A stretch of 64,000 bases of DNA, taken from Rhizobium mayense. Its GTDB lineage: Bacteria; Pseudomonadota; Alphaproteobacteria; Rhizobiales; Rhizobiaceae. The stretch spans positions 186,001 through 250,000 of the forward strand of contig NZ_JARFYM010000003.1 in the NCBI RefSeq assembly GCF_030272705.1, given 5' to 3'. Position 1 is the stretch's first letter. Each line of letters opens with the position of its first letter. Positions 1 to 8,579 of the stretch are shown piece after piece. The notes below the pieces were generated by a model. It was not told the origin of the DNA. It did not search any database and was given only the letters and a program-made list of their open reading frames with translations. The position numbers were made by a program, and so were the translations under genes.

Positions 1-103
1 CTGCGCTCTCGCCGTCAGTCTATTCGCACAGGAAAATGTCACTTAAACAGGATAATATGATTATATGTTAATGTATTTTCTTGTGCCTAGTGGAATAATT
101 TAA
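1..103. other. Left flank of the insertion element, no gene seen
   Basis: AT-rich sequence that was originally directly downstream of radC before the element at 104-2148 inserted. Its last eight bases (96-103, TAATTTAA) are one copy of the target-site duplication. No open frame or RNA gene is supported. Confidence 0.6.
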
Positions 104-127
104 ATGGCTTATCCCGTTCGCACAGGT
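104..127 (+). repeat. Left terminal inverted repeat of the element
   Basis: This 24-bp sequence is an exact inverted copy of 2125-2148. The transposase reading frame begins 50 bp inside it. Confidence 0.92.
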
Positions 128-177
128 GTTAACCACATCTAGCGTTGCAAAATGACACATCTCTCCTTCTCCGATAA

Positions 178-1515
178 ATGAAGGGCATGAGCGAGAGCCT
201 CTTTCCGACACGCTGGGCGAACGACAAGCCGCCATCGCTGAAGAAGTTCATCTCGGACTTCGCCGACGACTACGCCTGTGCGGAGTATCTGGCGAAGAAG
301 CGCTGGAAGGACAGCTTTCGATGCCCACGTTGCAGCGGGAACCGGGCATGGCGACTTGAGGCTCGCCCTTGGGTCTGGGAATGCCAGGGTGTCGCCGTTG
401 CGGACGACGGGGGACGAACCACGACCGGCTGCCGTCATCAGACATCGCTCATCGCCGGGACAGTGATGCACGGCACGCATCTTCCACTACCAGTCTGGTT
501 TCTGGCCGCCTACCTCCTCGCGACCCACTCCAACGGAATGTCCGCCCTGCAGCTCCAGCCGAAGCTGGGTCTCGGCAGCTACAAGACCGTCTGGCTTCTG
601 CTTCACAAGCTCCGCCGGGCGATGGTCGATCCGGACAGGCGTCCGCTGCGCGGCATCATAGAGATCGACGAGACGAGCGTGCCCTTCCGCCGCAGGGACG
701 AGCCCGAAGGCGGTGGTCAGGGGCGCAGCCCCATCGGCAAGATTTTCATGATCGGTGCCGTCGAGGTGGAAAACGGGAAATATCCGGCGCGATGCCGCCT
801 GCGGCGTATCGTGAACATCAATCGGGAAAGCTTGCACGGCTTCATCCGGGACAATACCGTCCTCGGCAGCCTGCTCGTCACGGACGGGAACACCGCCTAC
901 CGGCGCTTGCCGGATCGCGGCCACCAGGCGATCAACCTAAGCGCGGTCGACGCTCCACCAGCCCATGAGGTGCTGCCGTGGGTGCATCGGCTCTTCGCCA
1001 ACTTCAAGAGATGGAGCTACGGGACCTACCACGGCGTCCGCGACAAGCATGTCGACATCTACGCCAACGAGTTCGTCTTTCGCTGGAACCGAAGACGGCA
1101 CTTCCAGACGAACGTCGACACTATCCTCGGCATCGGTCACAGGATCGGCCGGGCAACCTGGCGCGACGTCGTCGGTGACACCAGCCAATGGAAATACGGC
1201 CACGAGGATCAGATTCTCAACATGGTCCGCCCGGACCGATTGGACCACGCGAAGGAGTGCGCCGTTGAGAACGACTGCGACATCTTCGACGCGCTCGCCG
1301 AAATCAGACGTGAGGAGAAGCGGTGGCGGTACGGCCGAAAGAAGCCGAGACGTTCGGCACTTCCGCCGAGGCGTCCGGGCGAGGAGCGTGGTACTAGGCG
1401 ATATGTTCATCCGCCGAGCCTTGCTCCCGAGGAAATCGTCAAAGGCTATCTTCGCCATGTACCCATCGGCTCGAAGTTAGCCGGAACCCGACGGAAGACA
1501 ACCGAACTGACGTAG
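178..1515 (+). CDS. IS1595-family transposase
   Basis: The 445-aa protein should catalyse cut-and-paste movement of the surrounding element. A zinc-ribbon-like N-terminus (RCPRCSGNRAWRL near residue 48, then CRHQTSLIAGT near 85) is followed by a DDE-type core. IEIDET places the first acidic residue at D164 and LLVTDGNTAYRRL the second at D236. HRLFANFKRWSYGTYHGV followed by YANEFVFRWNRR supplies the third (N297/E298), with the family's typical Phe/Lys/Arg spacing. The basic C-terminal tail of about 100 residues is longer than in minimal members. A second ATG three codons downstream (187) is an alternative start. The frame is intact end to end and lies 50 bp inside the left inverted repeat. 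Confidence 0.9.
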   Translation: MKGMSESLFPTRWANDKPPSLKKFISDFADDYACAEYLAKKRWKDSFRCPRCSGNRAWRLEARPWVWECQGVAVADDGGRTTTGCRHQTSLIAGTVMHGTHLPLPVWFLAAYLLATHSNGMSALQLQPKLGLGSYKTVWLLLHKLRRAMVDPDRRPLRGIIEIDETSVPFRRRDEPEGGGQGRSPIGKIFMIGAVEVENGKYPARCRLRRIVNINRESLHGFIRDNTVLGSLLVTDGNTAYRRLPDRGHQAINLSAVDAPPAHEVLPWVHRLFANFKRWSYGTYHGVRDKHVDIYANEFVFRWNRRRHFQTNVDTILGIGHRIGRATWRDVVGDTSQWKYGHEDQILNMVRPDRLDHAKECAVENDCDIFDALAEIRREEKRWRYGRKKPRRSALPPRRPGEERGTRRYVHPPSLAPEEIVKGYLRHVPIGSKLAGTRRKTTELT

Positions 1516-1562
1516 AAGCTACCGATCTCCACCAAACGTATGGGGCAGCCGCGTCGCGTCAA

Positions 1563-1880
1563 TTGCAGTCATCAATGAATCTAGCTAGAGTACGCCCATG
1601 GGTTGAGCAATACGATGGAATATCGAGTGATATGCATCAGGCTTTGGACATTGGTGACTATCTCAGCATTGCCATCCTCGCCGGGGGGATGGTGTTGGTT
1701 TACATACTCGCAGTGGGGCCAAATCGCTACAAGTCGGTCGATGAAATTCCTAAGCGCGTGCTCGTCAGGATAGCCCTCATAGGGTTCCCACTTGTTGTCG
1801 TGCTTATCCTTATTCAGACTAATCACCGTTCAACCCCGTGGCTGATGTACACGCCAGTTTCATGGTTGGGTCCCGTGTGA
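1563..1880 (+). CDS. Passenger gene of the IS: small membrane protein, unknown function
   Basis: This 105-aa frame lies between the transposase and the right inverted repeat. It encodes two clear hydrophobic segments (around residues 33-51, LSIAILAGGMVLVYILAV, and 68-85, IALIGFPLVVVLILI) joined by a short polar loop, so it is probably an inner-membrane protein. I do not recognise the family. The start is uncertain: the Met at codon 5 (1575) is also possible, and no strong ribosome-binding site is visible. IS1595 elements are known to carry passenger genes, which makes a real gene plausible. A chance frame cannot be excluded, but two well-formed membrane segments argue against that. Confidence 0.55.
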   Translation: MQSSMNLARVRPWVEQYDGISSDMHQALDIGDYLSIAILAGGMVLVYILAVGPNRYKSVDEIPKRVLVRIALIGFPLVVVLILIQTNHRSTPWLMYTPVSWLGPV

Positions 1881-2124
1881 GGCTTTCGGATTTGATCCGC
1901 GTCCGCTTCGGGCCGAATGCTGCCCCTGCGCAGGTGGTGTTTGCTACCTAACTCCGAAATCATTTGTGGATCAGTCGGCCACGGCGACGGCTCGACGTGA
2001 CATAGCGCAGCGAATCTGGCCTGGTCCAAACTCGTTGTTATTTCACCCGCCGGCCTGGAGGGGCCTCTTTCCTCTATTTGGAGAATGGAACTTCCTTCCC
2101 CTCGAAACGCTATTAGAAGCGTCT

Positions 2125-2148
2125 ACCTGTGCGAACGGGATAAGCCAT
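2125..2148 (-). repeat. Right terminal inverted repeat of the element
   Basis: Exact inverted copy of 104-127. It is followed by the second TAATTTAA duplication, inside which the radC stop codon lies. Confidence 0.92.
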
Positions 2149-2152
2149 TAAT

Positions 2153-3004
2153 TTAAACGAGCCGCAGCGCCCTGAAGCTGACGTGGCCGTTCTTGCCGAT
2201 GATAATATGATCGTGAACGGTGATGCCCAAAGGGCGGGCGGTGTCGATGATCGTCTTCGTCATTTCAATATCGGCGCGCGAGGGAGTGGGATCCCCGGAG
2301 GGATGATTGTGCACGAGGATCACGGCAGTCGCTGAGAGCTCAAGCGCTCGTCTGACCACTTCGCGCGGATAGACCGGCGTATGGTCGACCGTGCCTAAAC
2401 CCTGCACTTCGTCGGCGATCAGGGCATTGCGCTTGTCGAGAAATAGGAGGCGGAACTGTTCGCGCGTCTCGTGCGCCATGGCGGAATGGCAATAATCGAT
2501 CAGCGCTTTCCACGAGGAGAGCACCGGTTTGCCCGTGATCTCGCTTTTCAGCATGCGTTGCGCGACGCTCGCTACCAGCTTCAGATCGAGAGCTACCGCT
2601 TCGCCGACGCCGCTGATTTCCTGCAGCAGGTTGGCCGGCGCGCCGAAGACTCCGCCGAGCGTGCCAAAACGGGCAAGCAGCGCCTTTGCGATCGGCTTGG
2701 TGTCACGGCGGGGGATCAGTCGAAAGAGCAGCAGTTCGAGGATTTCGTAATCGGCAAGCGCCGCATCGCCGCTATCGCGGTAGCGATTGCGCAGGCGCTC
2801 CCTGTGGCCGTGATAGTGAACCTCGGCGTTGGCCGGCGTGCTCGGCGATTTTGCCGGTCTGTCGCGTAGTGCGGTCTTGGCGGGCTGATGGGCGAAAAAC
2901 AGCCGTTCGTCGAAAAGCGAAGCGTCTTCTAGACCATCCGTCGCCCCGCCGCTATCGATGGGCATGTCGCCATGTCCGGAGGAAGAAGCGGGGCGTTTCG
3001 CCAT
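2153..3004 (-). CDS. radC: RadC family JAB/MPN-domain protein
   Basis: The 283-aa protein has a helix-hairpin-helix-like N-terminal part ([20 protein letters not shown], then ISGVGEA). A C-terminal JAB/MPN domain follows, with the metalloprotease-type motif [14 protein letters not shown]. The family was once linked to DNA repair, but its biochemical role is still unclear. The first 70 or so residues are polar and poorly conserved. It is the last gene of a minus-strand run with map (3-bp gap) and sfsA. The stop codon lies inside the target duplication of the IS at 104-2148, so the insertion left the protein intact but replaced its natural downstream region. Confidence 0.92.
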   Translation of the reverse strand: MAKRPASSSGHGDMPIDSGGATDGLEDASLFDERLFFAHQPAKTALRDRPAKSPSTPANAEVHYHGHRERLRNRYRDSGDAALADYEILELLLFRLIPRRDTKPIAKALLARFGTLGGVFGAPANLLQEISGVGEAVALDLKLVASVAQRMLKSEITGKPVLSSWKALIDYCHSAMAHETREQFRLLFLDKRNALIADEVQGLGTVDHTPVYPREVVRRALELSATAVILVHNHPSGDPTPSRADIEMTKTIIDTARPLGITVHDHIIIGKNGHVSFRALRLV

Positions 3005-3007
3005 GAA

Positions 3008-3844
3008 TTACCCCTGCATCGGCGGCAGGCCGGGACGGTCGAGACCGCCGGGCGACAGGGTGAAGATCTCGCAGCCCGTAGCGGTTACGCCGACGGTATG
3101 TTCATATTGCGCCGACAGCGAGCGGTCGCGCGTGACCGCCGTCCAGCCGTCGCCAAGCACTTTCACATGCGGTCTTCCGAGGTTGATCATCGGCTCGATC
3201 GTGAAGATCATGCCTTCGCGCAGTTCGGGGCCTTCGCTGGCGCGGCCGTAATGCAGGATGTTCGGCGAATCGTGGAACAGGCTGCCGACCCCGTGGCCGC
3301 AGAAGTCCCGCACGACGGAGCAGCGCTCCGCTTCGGCATAGGTCTGGATCGCTTCGCCGATGGCTCCGGTCCGAGCACCGGGACGCACGGCGGCGATGCC
3401 GCGCATCAGCGATTCATAGGTCACTTCCAGCAGCCGTTCTGCTGAACGCTTGATCTCGCCGACAGGATACATGCGGCTGGAATCGCCGTGCCAGCCGTCG
3501 AGCACATAGGTGACGTCGATGTTGACGATATCGCCTTCGCGCAGCGGCTTGTCGTTGGGGATACCGTGGCAGACGACGTGGTTGATCGAGGTGCAGGAGG
3601 ATTTCATGTAGCCGCGATAGTTCAGCGTCGCAGGGTAGGCGCCGTGATCCATGCCGTATTCGAAGACGAAGCGATCGATGGTGTCCGTGGGTACACCGGG
3701 CGCGACGATATCAGCCAGTTCGTCGAGGCAACGGGCGGTCAACTGGCACGCCTTGCGCATTCCTGCGAAAGCATCCGACCCGTAGAGGCGGATGGCGCCG
3801 GTATTTTTCGACGGCGCCGTTGCCGCTTCGATGTAATTCACCAT
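3008..3844 (-). CDS. map: Type I methionine aminopeptidase
   Basis: This enzyme removes the initiator Met from nascent proteins in the cytoplasm. All five metal ligands of the pita-bread fold are visible: two Asp in NIDVTYVLDGWHGDSSRMY, His in CGHGVGSLFH, Glu in FTIEPMINLG and Glu in YEHTVGV. The length of 278 aa is normal for alphaproteobacterial enzymes, which carry a short N-terminal extension. It starts 2 bp after sfsA and ends 3 bp before radC, so the three are probably co-transcribed. Confidence 0.96.
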   Translation of the reverse strand: MVNYIEAATAPSKNTGAIRLYGSDAFAGMRKACQLTARCLDELADIVAPGVPTDTIDRFVFEYGMDHGAYPATLNYRGYMKSSCTSINHVVCHGIPNDKPLREGDIVNIDVTYVLDGWHGDSSRMYPVGEIKRSAERLLEVTYESLMRGIAAVRPGARTGAIGEAIQTYAEAERCSVVRDFCGHGVGSLFHDSPNILHYGRASEGPELREGMIFTIEPMINLGRPHVKVLGDGWTAVTRDRSLSAQYEHTVGVTATGCEIFTLSPGGLDRPGLPPMQG

Positions 3845-3846
3845 GA

Positions 3847-4596
3847 TCAGCCTTCAGCAGAAATCTTTATACTAGTATTTAATGCAGCTATGCCGGGTTC
3901 GTCTATCGGGATCAACCCTGTGGGCGTTATTTCCTTTGGCGAAACCCTGCATTTCAGAGCATAGACTTCGACGCCGCGTTTCAAAGCTCGCCCGAAGGCC
4001 GCGGCATAAGCCGTATCGAGATCGGCACAGACGCGAAAGCGTTGGCAATCGTGCCGCTGGATCACGAACAGCATGACAGCACGGTGTCCAGCTTCCGCCA
4101 TGTCGCCCAGTTCTTCCAGATGCTTGGCGCCACGGGCAGTGACCGTATCGGGAAATTCGGCAAGACCCCGCTGGCGCATGAAGTGCACATTCTTGACTTC
4201 GACATAGGTGGTTGTCCGCAAGGGGTCGGTCAAGAGCAGGTCGATACGGGAATTGCGGCCGTAATTCTGCTCGCGGCGCACGGTCGTGTAATCGCCGAGA
4301 TCGGAAACCTGGCTAAGCGCAATCGCCTCCGCCGCCAGCCGGTTCGGCATCGCAGTGTTGACCCCGACCGTGGTGCCGTCAGCCTCGATCAACTCGAAGA
4401 CGTGACGATATTTGCGCTTCGTACCGTCGTGTTCGGAAAGCCAGATGCGTGAACCCGGTGCTGTCAGCCCCTGCATCGAGCCCGTATTCGGACAGGAGCC
4501 GGTGATGATCTCCCCGCTTTCCAGTTCGGCATCGAAGAGGAAGCGCTTGTAGCGGGCGATCAGCCGTGCGGGAACGAGGGGCGGATTGAATAGCAT
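3847..4596 (-). CDS. sfsA: SfsA family DNA-binding/sugar fermentation stimulation protein
   Basis: The 249-aa protein matches SfsA throughout: ARLIARYKRFLFDAELESGE near the N-terminus (OB-fold-like), GSCPNTGSMQGL, and a nuclease-like core YVEVKNVHFMRQ followed by FPDTVTARGAKHLEEL. The E. coli protein was described as a maltose-gene activator, but a role in rhizobia is not established. It lies between phaC (13-bp gap) and map (2-bp gap) in the minus-strand run. Confidence 0.93.
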   Translation of the reverse strand: MLFNPPLVPARLIARYKRFLFDAELESGEIITGSCPNTGSMQGLTAPGSRIWLSEHDGTKRKYRHVFELIEADGTTVGVNTAMPNRLAAEAIALSQVSDLGDYTTVRREQNYGRNSRIDLLLTDPLRTTTYVEVKNVHFMRQRGLAEFPDTVTARGAKHLEELGDMAEAGHRAVMLFVIQRHDCQRFRVCADLDTAYAAAFGRALKRGVEVYALKCRVSPKEITPTGLIPIDEPGIAALNTSIKISAEG

Positions 4597-4609
4597 GGAT
4601 GATCGCCGC

Positions 4610-6457
4610 TCAGGCGCGCTCCATGACGAAGCTGCCCGGTGCTTCCTCTAGGGCGTTCAGCGCCGCGCCGCCGGGCTTGCGGGCGGGAGCCACGCGACTG
4701 TTGTGGCTTTTGATCCACTCATGCCAGTGGGGCCACCACGAGCCGGGGGTCTCTTTGGCCTCCACCAGCCATTGACCATAGTCGCCCTTGACAGGGCCGC
4801 CGGTCCAGAACTGGTATTTGTGCTTGTCGGGAGGGTTGACGACGCCGGCGATATGGCCGGACCCCGTGACCACGAATTCTACCGGGCCGCCGAAGAACTG
4901 GCTGCCGACGAAGACGGATTTGGCCGGCGCGATATGGTCCTCGCGGGTCGCCAGATTGTAGACCGGTATCTTGACGTCCTTCAGCGACAGCTTTTTGCCG
5001 TCGAGCATCATCTTGCCCTGGCTGAGCGCGTTGTCGAGATAGCAATTGCGCAGATAAAACGAATGGTTGGCCGCGGCCATTCGAGTGGAATCGGCGTTCC
5101 AGAACAACAAGTCGAAGGGCAGGGGTTCCTGGCCCTTCAGATAGCTGTTGATGAAGTAGGGCCAGATCAGCTCCGAAGCGCGCAGCATGTTGAAGGCTGT
5201 CGCCATCTTCGAACCCTCGAGATAGCCGAGCGCCTTCATCTGCTCTTCCAGCGCCTGGATCTGCTCCTCGTCGACGAAGACCTTGAGATCGCCGGCAAAG
5301 GTGAAATCGACTTGCGTCGTCAGGAAAGTAGCCGTGCGGATGCGCTTGTTCTTTTCCTTGGCATGCAGAGCAAGTGTCGCTGCCAGCAGCGTGCCGCCGA
5401 CGCAATAGCCAACGGCATTGACCTCCTTTTCGCCCGTCGCCTTCTCGATCGTGTCAAGCGCGAAATCGATGCCTTCACGGGCATAGGACGTCCAATCCTT
5501 GGCCGCATGGCGCTTATCCGGGTTCACCCAGGAGATGACGAAGACGGTGTGCCCCTGTTCGACACACCATTTTATGAAGGATTTCTGCGGGTTGAGGTCG
5601 AGAATGTAGAATTTGTTGATCCACGGCGGGCAGATCAGCAACGGTCGTTTCAAAACCTTGTCCGTTGCCGCCTCATATTGAATGACCTGGCAGACGTCGC
5701 TCTGCGCGATCACCTTGCCGGGGGTCAGCGCCATGTCTCGTCCGACGGCGAATTTCGTCATGTCGGTCTGGCGCAACCGCAATTCGCCGCGGCCGGCGCT
5801 GATGTCCTCGGCGAACATCTTCATGCCGCGCACCAGGTTTTCCGCGTTGGAAGCGACGGTCTCGCGGTAGAGCTGCGGGTTGGTGGCAACGAAATTGGCC
5901 GGCGACAGTGCCGCCGTGATCTGTTTGGTGTAGAAGGTGGCCTTGTGGCGCGTGTGCTCGTCCAACCCTTCGGCATCAGTGACCAGCTTCTCCGCCCAAC
6001 CCGAGGTCAGGAGATAGGTTTGGCGCAGGAAATCGAAGAACGGATTCTTTTGCCAGTCCTCGTCGGCGAAGCGCCTGTCTTTCACCGGCTCGGCCTCGGG
6101 CTCGGCAGCCGAATCGCCGCTGAGACGCTGCATGGTTTTTGTCCACAGGCCGAAATAGCCGGATAGCAGGTAGGTCTGCGCTTCCAATGTCCGGCGCGGA
6201 TCGGAAAGCCAGTATTCGCCGACCTTGGAGAGCGTCTTCACTATGTCGGTTACCGGATCGGCGACGGTGTCGATCTTCTCGCCGCGCTCCCGCGGTGCGA
6301 GCCAGGCAGATGCCGCCTTGCCGAGATTTTCCAGCGCGCGGGCAAAGTTCACGGCCATCGCCTCGGGGTCTTTGACAATGTAAGCCTCGACCGACTTCGG
6401 ATCGAAGCCGGGAAAGGTGCCGTTGCCTTCACTTTTATCCCGCTTGCTGTCGGTCAC
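4610..6457 (-). CDS. phaC: Class I poly(3-hydroxybutyrate) synthase
   Basis: The 615-aa enzyme polymerises (R)-3-hydroxybutyryl-CoA into PHB on cytoplasmic granules. The lipase-like box GYCVGG places the nucleophile at Cys352. The partner Asp lies in REDHIAPAKS and the His in GSGHIAGVVNPP. The N-terminal third contains the usual KNPFFDFLRQTYLL region, and the length is normal for class I enzymes. It heads the minus-strand run with sfsA-map-radC. A phasin gene at 46148 in the same window supports active PHB metabolism. Divergent from the lipoprotein gene at 6627, so its promoter should lie within 6458-6610. Confidence 0.96.
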   Translation of the reverse strand: MTDSKRDKSEGNGTFPGFDPKSVEAYIVKDPEAMAVNFARALENLGKAASAWLAPRERGEKIDTVADPVTDIVKTLSKVGEYWLSDPRRTLEAQTYLLSGYFGLWTKTMQRLSGDSAAEPEAEPVKDRRFADEDWQKNPFFDFLRQTYLLTSGWAEKLVTDAEGLDEHTRHKATFYTKQITAALSPANFVATNPQLYRETVASNAENLVRGMKMFAEDISAGRGELRLRQTDMTKFAVGRDMALTPGKVIAQSDVCQVIQYEAATDKVLKRPLLICPPWINKFYILDLNPQKSFIKWCVEQGHTVFVISWVNPDKRHAAKDWTSYAREGIDFALDTIEKATGEKEVNAVGYCVGGTLLAATLALHAKEKNKRIRTATFLTTQVDFTFAGDLKVFVDEEQIQALEEQMKALGYLEGSKMATAFNMLRASELIWPYFINSYLKGQEPLPFDLLFWNADSTRMAAANHSFYLRNCYLDNALSQGKMMLDGKKLSLKDVKIPVYNLATREDHIAPAKSVFVGSQFFGGPVEFVVTGSGHIAGVVNPPDKHKYQFWTGGPVKGDYGQWLVEAKETPGSWWPHWHEWIKSHNSRVAPARKPGGAALNALEEAPGSFVMERA

Positions 6458-6626
6458 GCATCATCCTCCCGGCGGCAGCTCTCTTTTGTTTTCCATTTGT
6501 ACATCTTGGCGGAAAAGGAATACAAGTCGAATGAAACGCAACCCTGCTCTTGCGTTGACGCTGCGACAAATTTAACAGTCGCAACCCACGGCAAGGAACA
6601 GGCAGGACGACAATATGGGCGGCGGC

Positions 6627-7076
6627 ATGGTGGCAAGACTCAACCGGTATTCCGTACTTTGCGGTGCTTTGTACGGCATTATTGCACTGGCGCTTGCCGG
6701 CTGCTCGACACCTGAAGAAAAAGCAGCTTTTGCAAAGAGACAACAGCCGCCGCAGGCGGTGGTCGTCAAATCCGCTCAAGGCAAGCCGGTCGATGAAGGC
6801 AACACGCAGCAGCACTACAAGGACGGTTATCCGTCCTTCAACGCTCCTCCGACGGCAGCGAATGTCCAGATCAACGATCAACAGGCGGCTGATCTCGTCA
6901 AGCAACTGACGGCGCTCGGTACGCAGCGCAAAGACGGCACGATTTCGGAGGCCGAATATCAGAAACGCGTCGCCGAAATGCGCAAGCTCGCGGCCGAGCA
7001 CGGCCAGGACACGCTGTCGCAAATTCACCAAGAGAGCCCGCCGACCGGCCAGCCGCCCGTTCAAACGCAGAATTAG
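6627..7076 (+). CDS. Small conserved lipoprotein, unknown function
   Basis: About 149 aa. An N-terminal hydrophobic segment ends in a lipobox LALAGCS, so the mature protein should be lipid-anchored from Cys about residue 26. A Pro/Gln-rich linker follows. Near the C-terminus QAADLVKQLTALGTQRKDGT and SEAEYQKRVAEMRKLA resemble the short SHOCT-like helical motif. A second in-frame ATG at 6615 would add four residues (MGGG). It is divergent from phaC. Function unknown. Confidence 0.8.
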   Translation: MVARLNRYSVLCGALYGIIALALAGCSTPEEKAAFAKRQQPPQAVVVKSAQGKPVDEGNTQQHYKDGYPSFNAPPTAANVQINDQQAADLVKQLTALGTQRKDGTISEAEYQKRVAEMRKLAAEHGQDTLSQIHQESPPTGQPPVQTQN

Positions 7077-7097
7077 CCTTGCGTTTCAGGCGATTTG

Positions 7098-7161
7098 GAC
7101 GCAAAGCGTTCAGACAGGCTGAATTTCGATGTGTCTTCCTGGGTTGAAAGCGCTTTGCGTC
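7098..7161. repeat. Inverted repeat in the intergenic region before the aminotransferase
   Basis: GACGCAAAGCG at 7098-7108 is repeated inverted as CGCTTTGCGTC at 7151-7161. The arms are exact over 11 bp with a 42-nt loop. No T tract follows, so it is not a classic terminator. It may be an mRNA 3' structure or an intergenic repeat unit. Confidence 0.4.
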
Positions 7162-7298
7162 AGTAACCGCCAAAGATTCACCGTATCCTTCGCGTCATTG
7201 TAGTTGCGGCGCCGCGATTCCGGAGTTCGTATCGCGGCTCACCGGAGATTGACGAACTTCATTGCGGTTGTGAGGGCCGCTGTCCCATGGGGAAAGAA

Positions 7299-8519
7299 AT
7301 GGAAGAGTTTCATAAAGTCCGGCGTTTGCCGCCCTACGTTTTCGAACAGGTCAATCGTTTGAAAGCGAGCGCGCGAGCGGGCGGGGCGGACATTATCGAC
7401 CTCGGCATGGGCAATCCGGACCTTCCGACCCCCAAGGCAATCGTCGACAAACTGTGCGAGGTGGTTCAGGATCCACGCACGCATCGTTATTCCTCGTCCA
7501 AGGGCATTCCGGGGCTGCGCCGCGCGCAGGCCGCCTATTACGCCCGACGCTTCGGCGTCAAGCTCAATCCGGATACGCAGGTGGTCGCCACCCTCGGCTC
7601 CAAGGAAGGCTTCGCCAACATGGCGCAGGCAATCACGGCGCCGGGCGACGTCATCCTTTGCCCGAACCCGACCTATCCGATCCATGCCTTCGGTTTTCTG
7701 ATGGCCGGCGGCGTCATCCGCTCGATGCAGGTCGAGCCGGACGACAGTTTCTTCCCGCCGCTGGAGCGGGCCGTGCGCCATTCGATCCCGAAGCCGTTGG
7801 CGCTGATTCTGAATTACCCGTCCAACCCGACGGCCTATGTCGCGACACTGGATTTCTACAAGGAAGTCATTGCCTTCGCGAAGAAGCACGACATCATCGT
7901 GCTGTCGGATCTCGCCTATTCTGAAATCTACTTCAACGACGACCCGCCGCCGTCGGTCCTGGAAATTCCGGGCGCGATGGATGTTACCGTCGAGTTCACC
8001 TCGATGTCGAAGACCTTCTCCATGCCCGGCTGGCGCATGGGCTTCGCCGTTGGCAACGAGCGCCTGATCGCGGCGTTGACGCGCGTCAAATCCTACCTGG
8101 ATTACGGTGCCTTCACGCCGATCCAGGTGGCGGCGACGCATGCGTTGAACGGCGACGGCTCCGATATTGCGGAAGTCCGCAACATCTATAAGCGTCGCCG
8201 CGACGTGCTGGTCGAAAGCTTCGGCAAGGCCGGCTTCGATGTACCGCCGCCGGCAGCGACTATGTTCGCCTGGGCCAAGATCCCGGAAAAATTCCGCCAT
8301 CTCGGTTCGCTGGAGTTCTCGAAGCTTCTGGTCGAGAAGGCCGACATCGCAGTGGCGCCCGGCATCGGTTTCGGCGAGCAGGGCGACGATTATGTTCGTA
8401 TCGCGCTCGTCGAGAATGAGCATCGCATCCGCCAGGCGGCGCGCAATTTGAAGCGCTTCCTCTCCACCGCGGATGAGACCATGCATAATGTGATTTCACT
8501 GAACGCCCACCGCTCGTAA
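7299..8519 (+). CDS. AlaC/LL-DAP-like class I aminotransferase
   Basis: This PLP enzyme of about 406 aa (fold type I) probably makes alanine or related amino acids. The substrate-binding start LGMGNPDLPTPKAI, the tyrosine region TYPIHAFGF and the PLP-lysine motif SMSKTFSMPGW (Lys about residue 238) are all present. The C-terminal Arg is in YVRIALVENEHRIRQA. Rhizobial orthologues are variously named aatC, alaC or LL-diaminopimelate aminotransferase, so the substrate is not fixed. I prefer the ATG at 7299 over 7287 because GGGGAAAG lies just before it and MEEFHKVRRLPPYVF is a typical start for the family. It is followed on the same strand by hom. Confidence 0.88.
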   Translation: MEEFHKVRRLPPYVFEQVNRLKASARAGGADIIDLGMGNPDLPTPKAIVDKLCEVVQDPRTHRYSSSKGIPGLRRAQAAYYARRFGVKLNPDTQVVATLGSKEGFANMAQAITAPGDVILCPNPTYPIHAFGFLMAGGVIRSMQVEPDDSFFPPLERAVRHSIPKPLALILNYPSNPTAYVATLDFYKEVIAFAKKHDIIVLSDLAYSEIYFNDDPPPSVLEIPGAMDVTVEFTSMSKTFSMPGWRMGFAVGNERLIAALTRVKSYLDYGAFTPIQVAATHALNGDGSDIAEVRNIYKRRRDVLVESFGKAGFDVPPPAATMFAWAKIPEKFRHLGSLEFSKLLVEKADIAVAPGIGFGEQGDDYVRIALVENEHRIRQAARNLKRFLSTADETMHNVISLNAHRS

Positions 8520-8525
8520 TTTTTC

Positions 8526-8551
8526 ACGGCAGCCGTTTTTGCGGCTGCCGT
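8526..8551 (+). other. Hairpin between the aminotransferase gene and hom
   Basis: A perfect 10-bp stem (ACGGCAGCCG at 8526-8535 and its complement at 8542-8551) encloses a six-base loop TTTTTG. No T run follows, so it is more likely an mRNA-stability or partial-termination element than an intrinsic terminator. Confidence 0.55.
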
Positions 8552-8579
8552 GTTCCAAGACATAGATCAGGAATTATCC

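Larger units (their letters stand above)
104..2148 (+). mobile_element. IS1595-family-like insertion element with passenger gene
   Basis: The element is bounded by perfect 24-bp terminal inverted repeats at 104-127 and 2125-2148, each beginning ATGGCTTATCCCG when read inward. It is flanked by an 8-bp direct repeat TAATTTAA at 96-103 and 2149-2156. An 8-bp duplication and ends containing GGCTTATCCC fit the IS1595 family, and so does the transposase inside. At 2045 bp it is longer than a minimal IS because a second gene follows the transposase. The right-hand duplication contains the radC stop codon. Perfect repeats and an intact transposase suggest a fairly recent, possibly still mobile, copy. 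The family is assigned from protein motifs and end sequence; the subgroup is not determined. Confidence 0.9.

Noticed and set aside
1966..2151. 61-codon plus-strand frame at the right end of the IS
   Set aside because: It runs into the inverted repeat, has no ribosome-binding site and no recognisable features.
4703..6166. 487-codon plus-strand open frame
   Set aside because: Antisense shadow of phaC, which has all its catalytic motifs on the other strand.
7239..8486. 415-codon minus-strand open frame
   Set aside because: It lies antisense to the intact aminotransferase gene; long antisense frames are expected in GC-rich codon-biased DNA and its product has low-complexity Arg/Asp-rich sequence without a domain.
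8526..8551. Hairpin before hom as an intrinsic terminator
   Set aside because: The T run is in the loop, not after the stem, so termination is unlikely; kept only as a hairpin.
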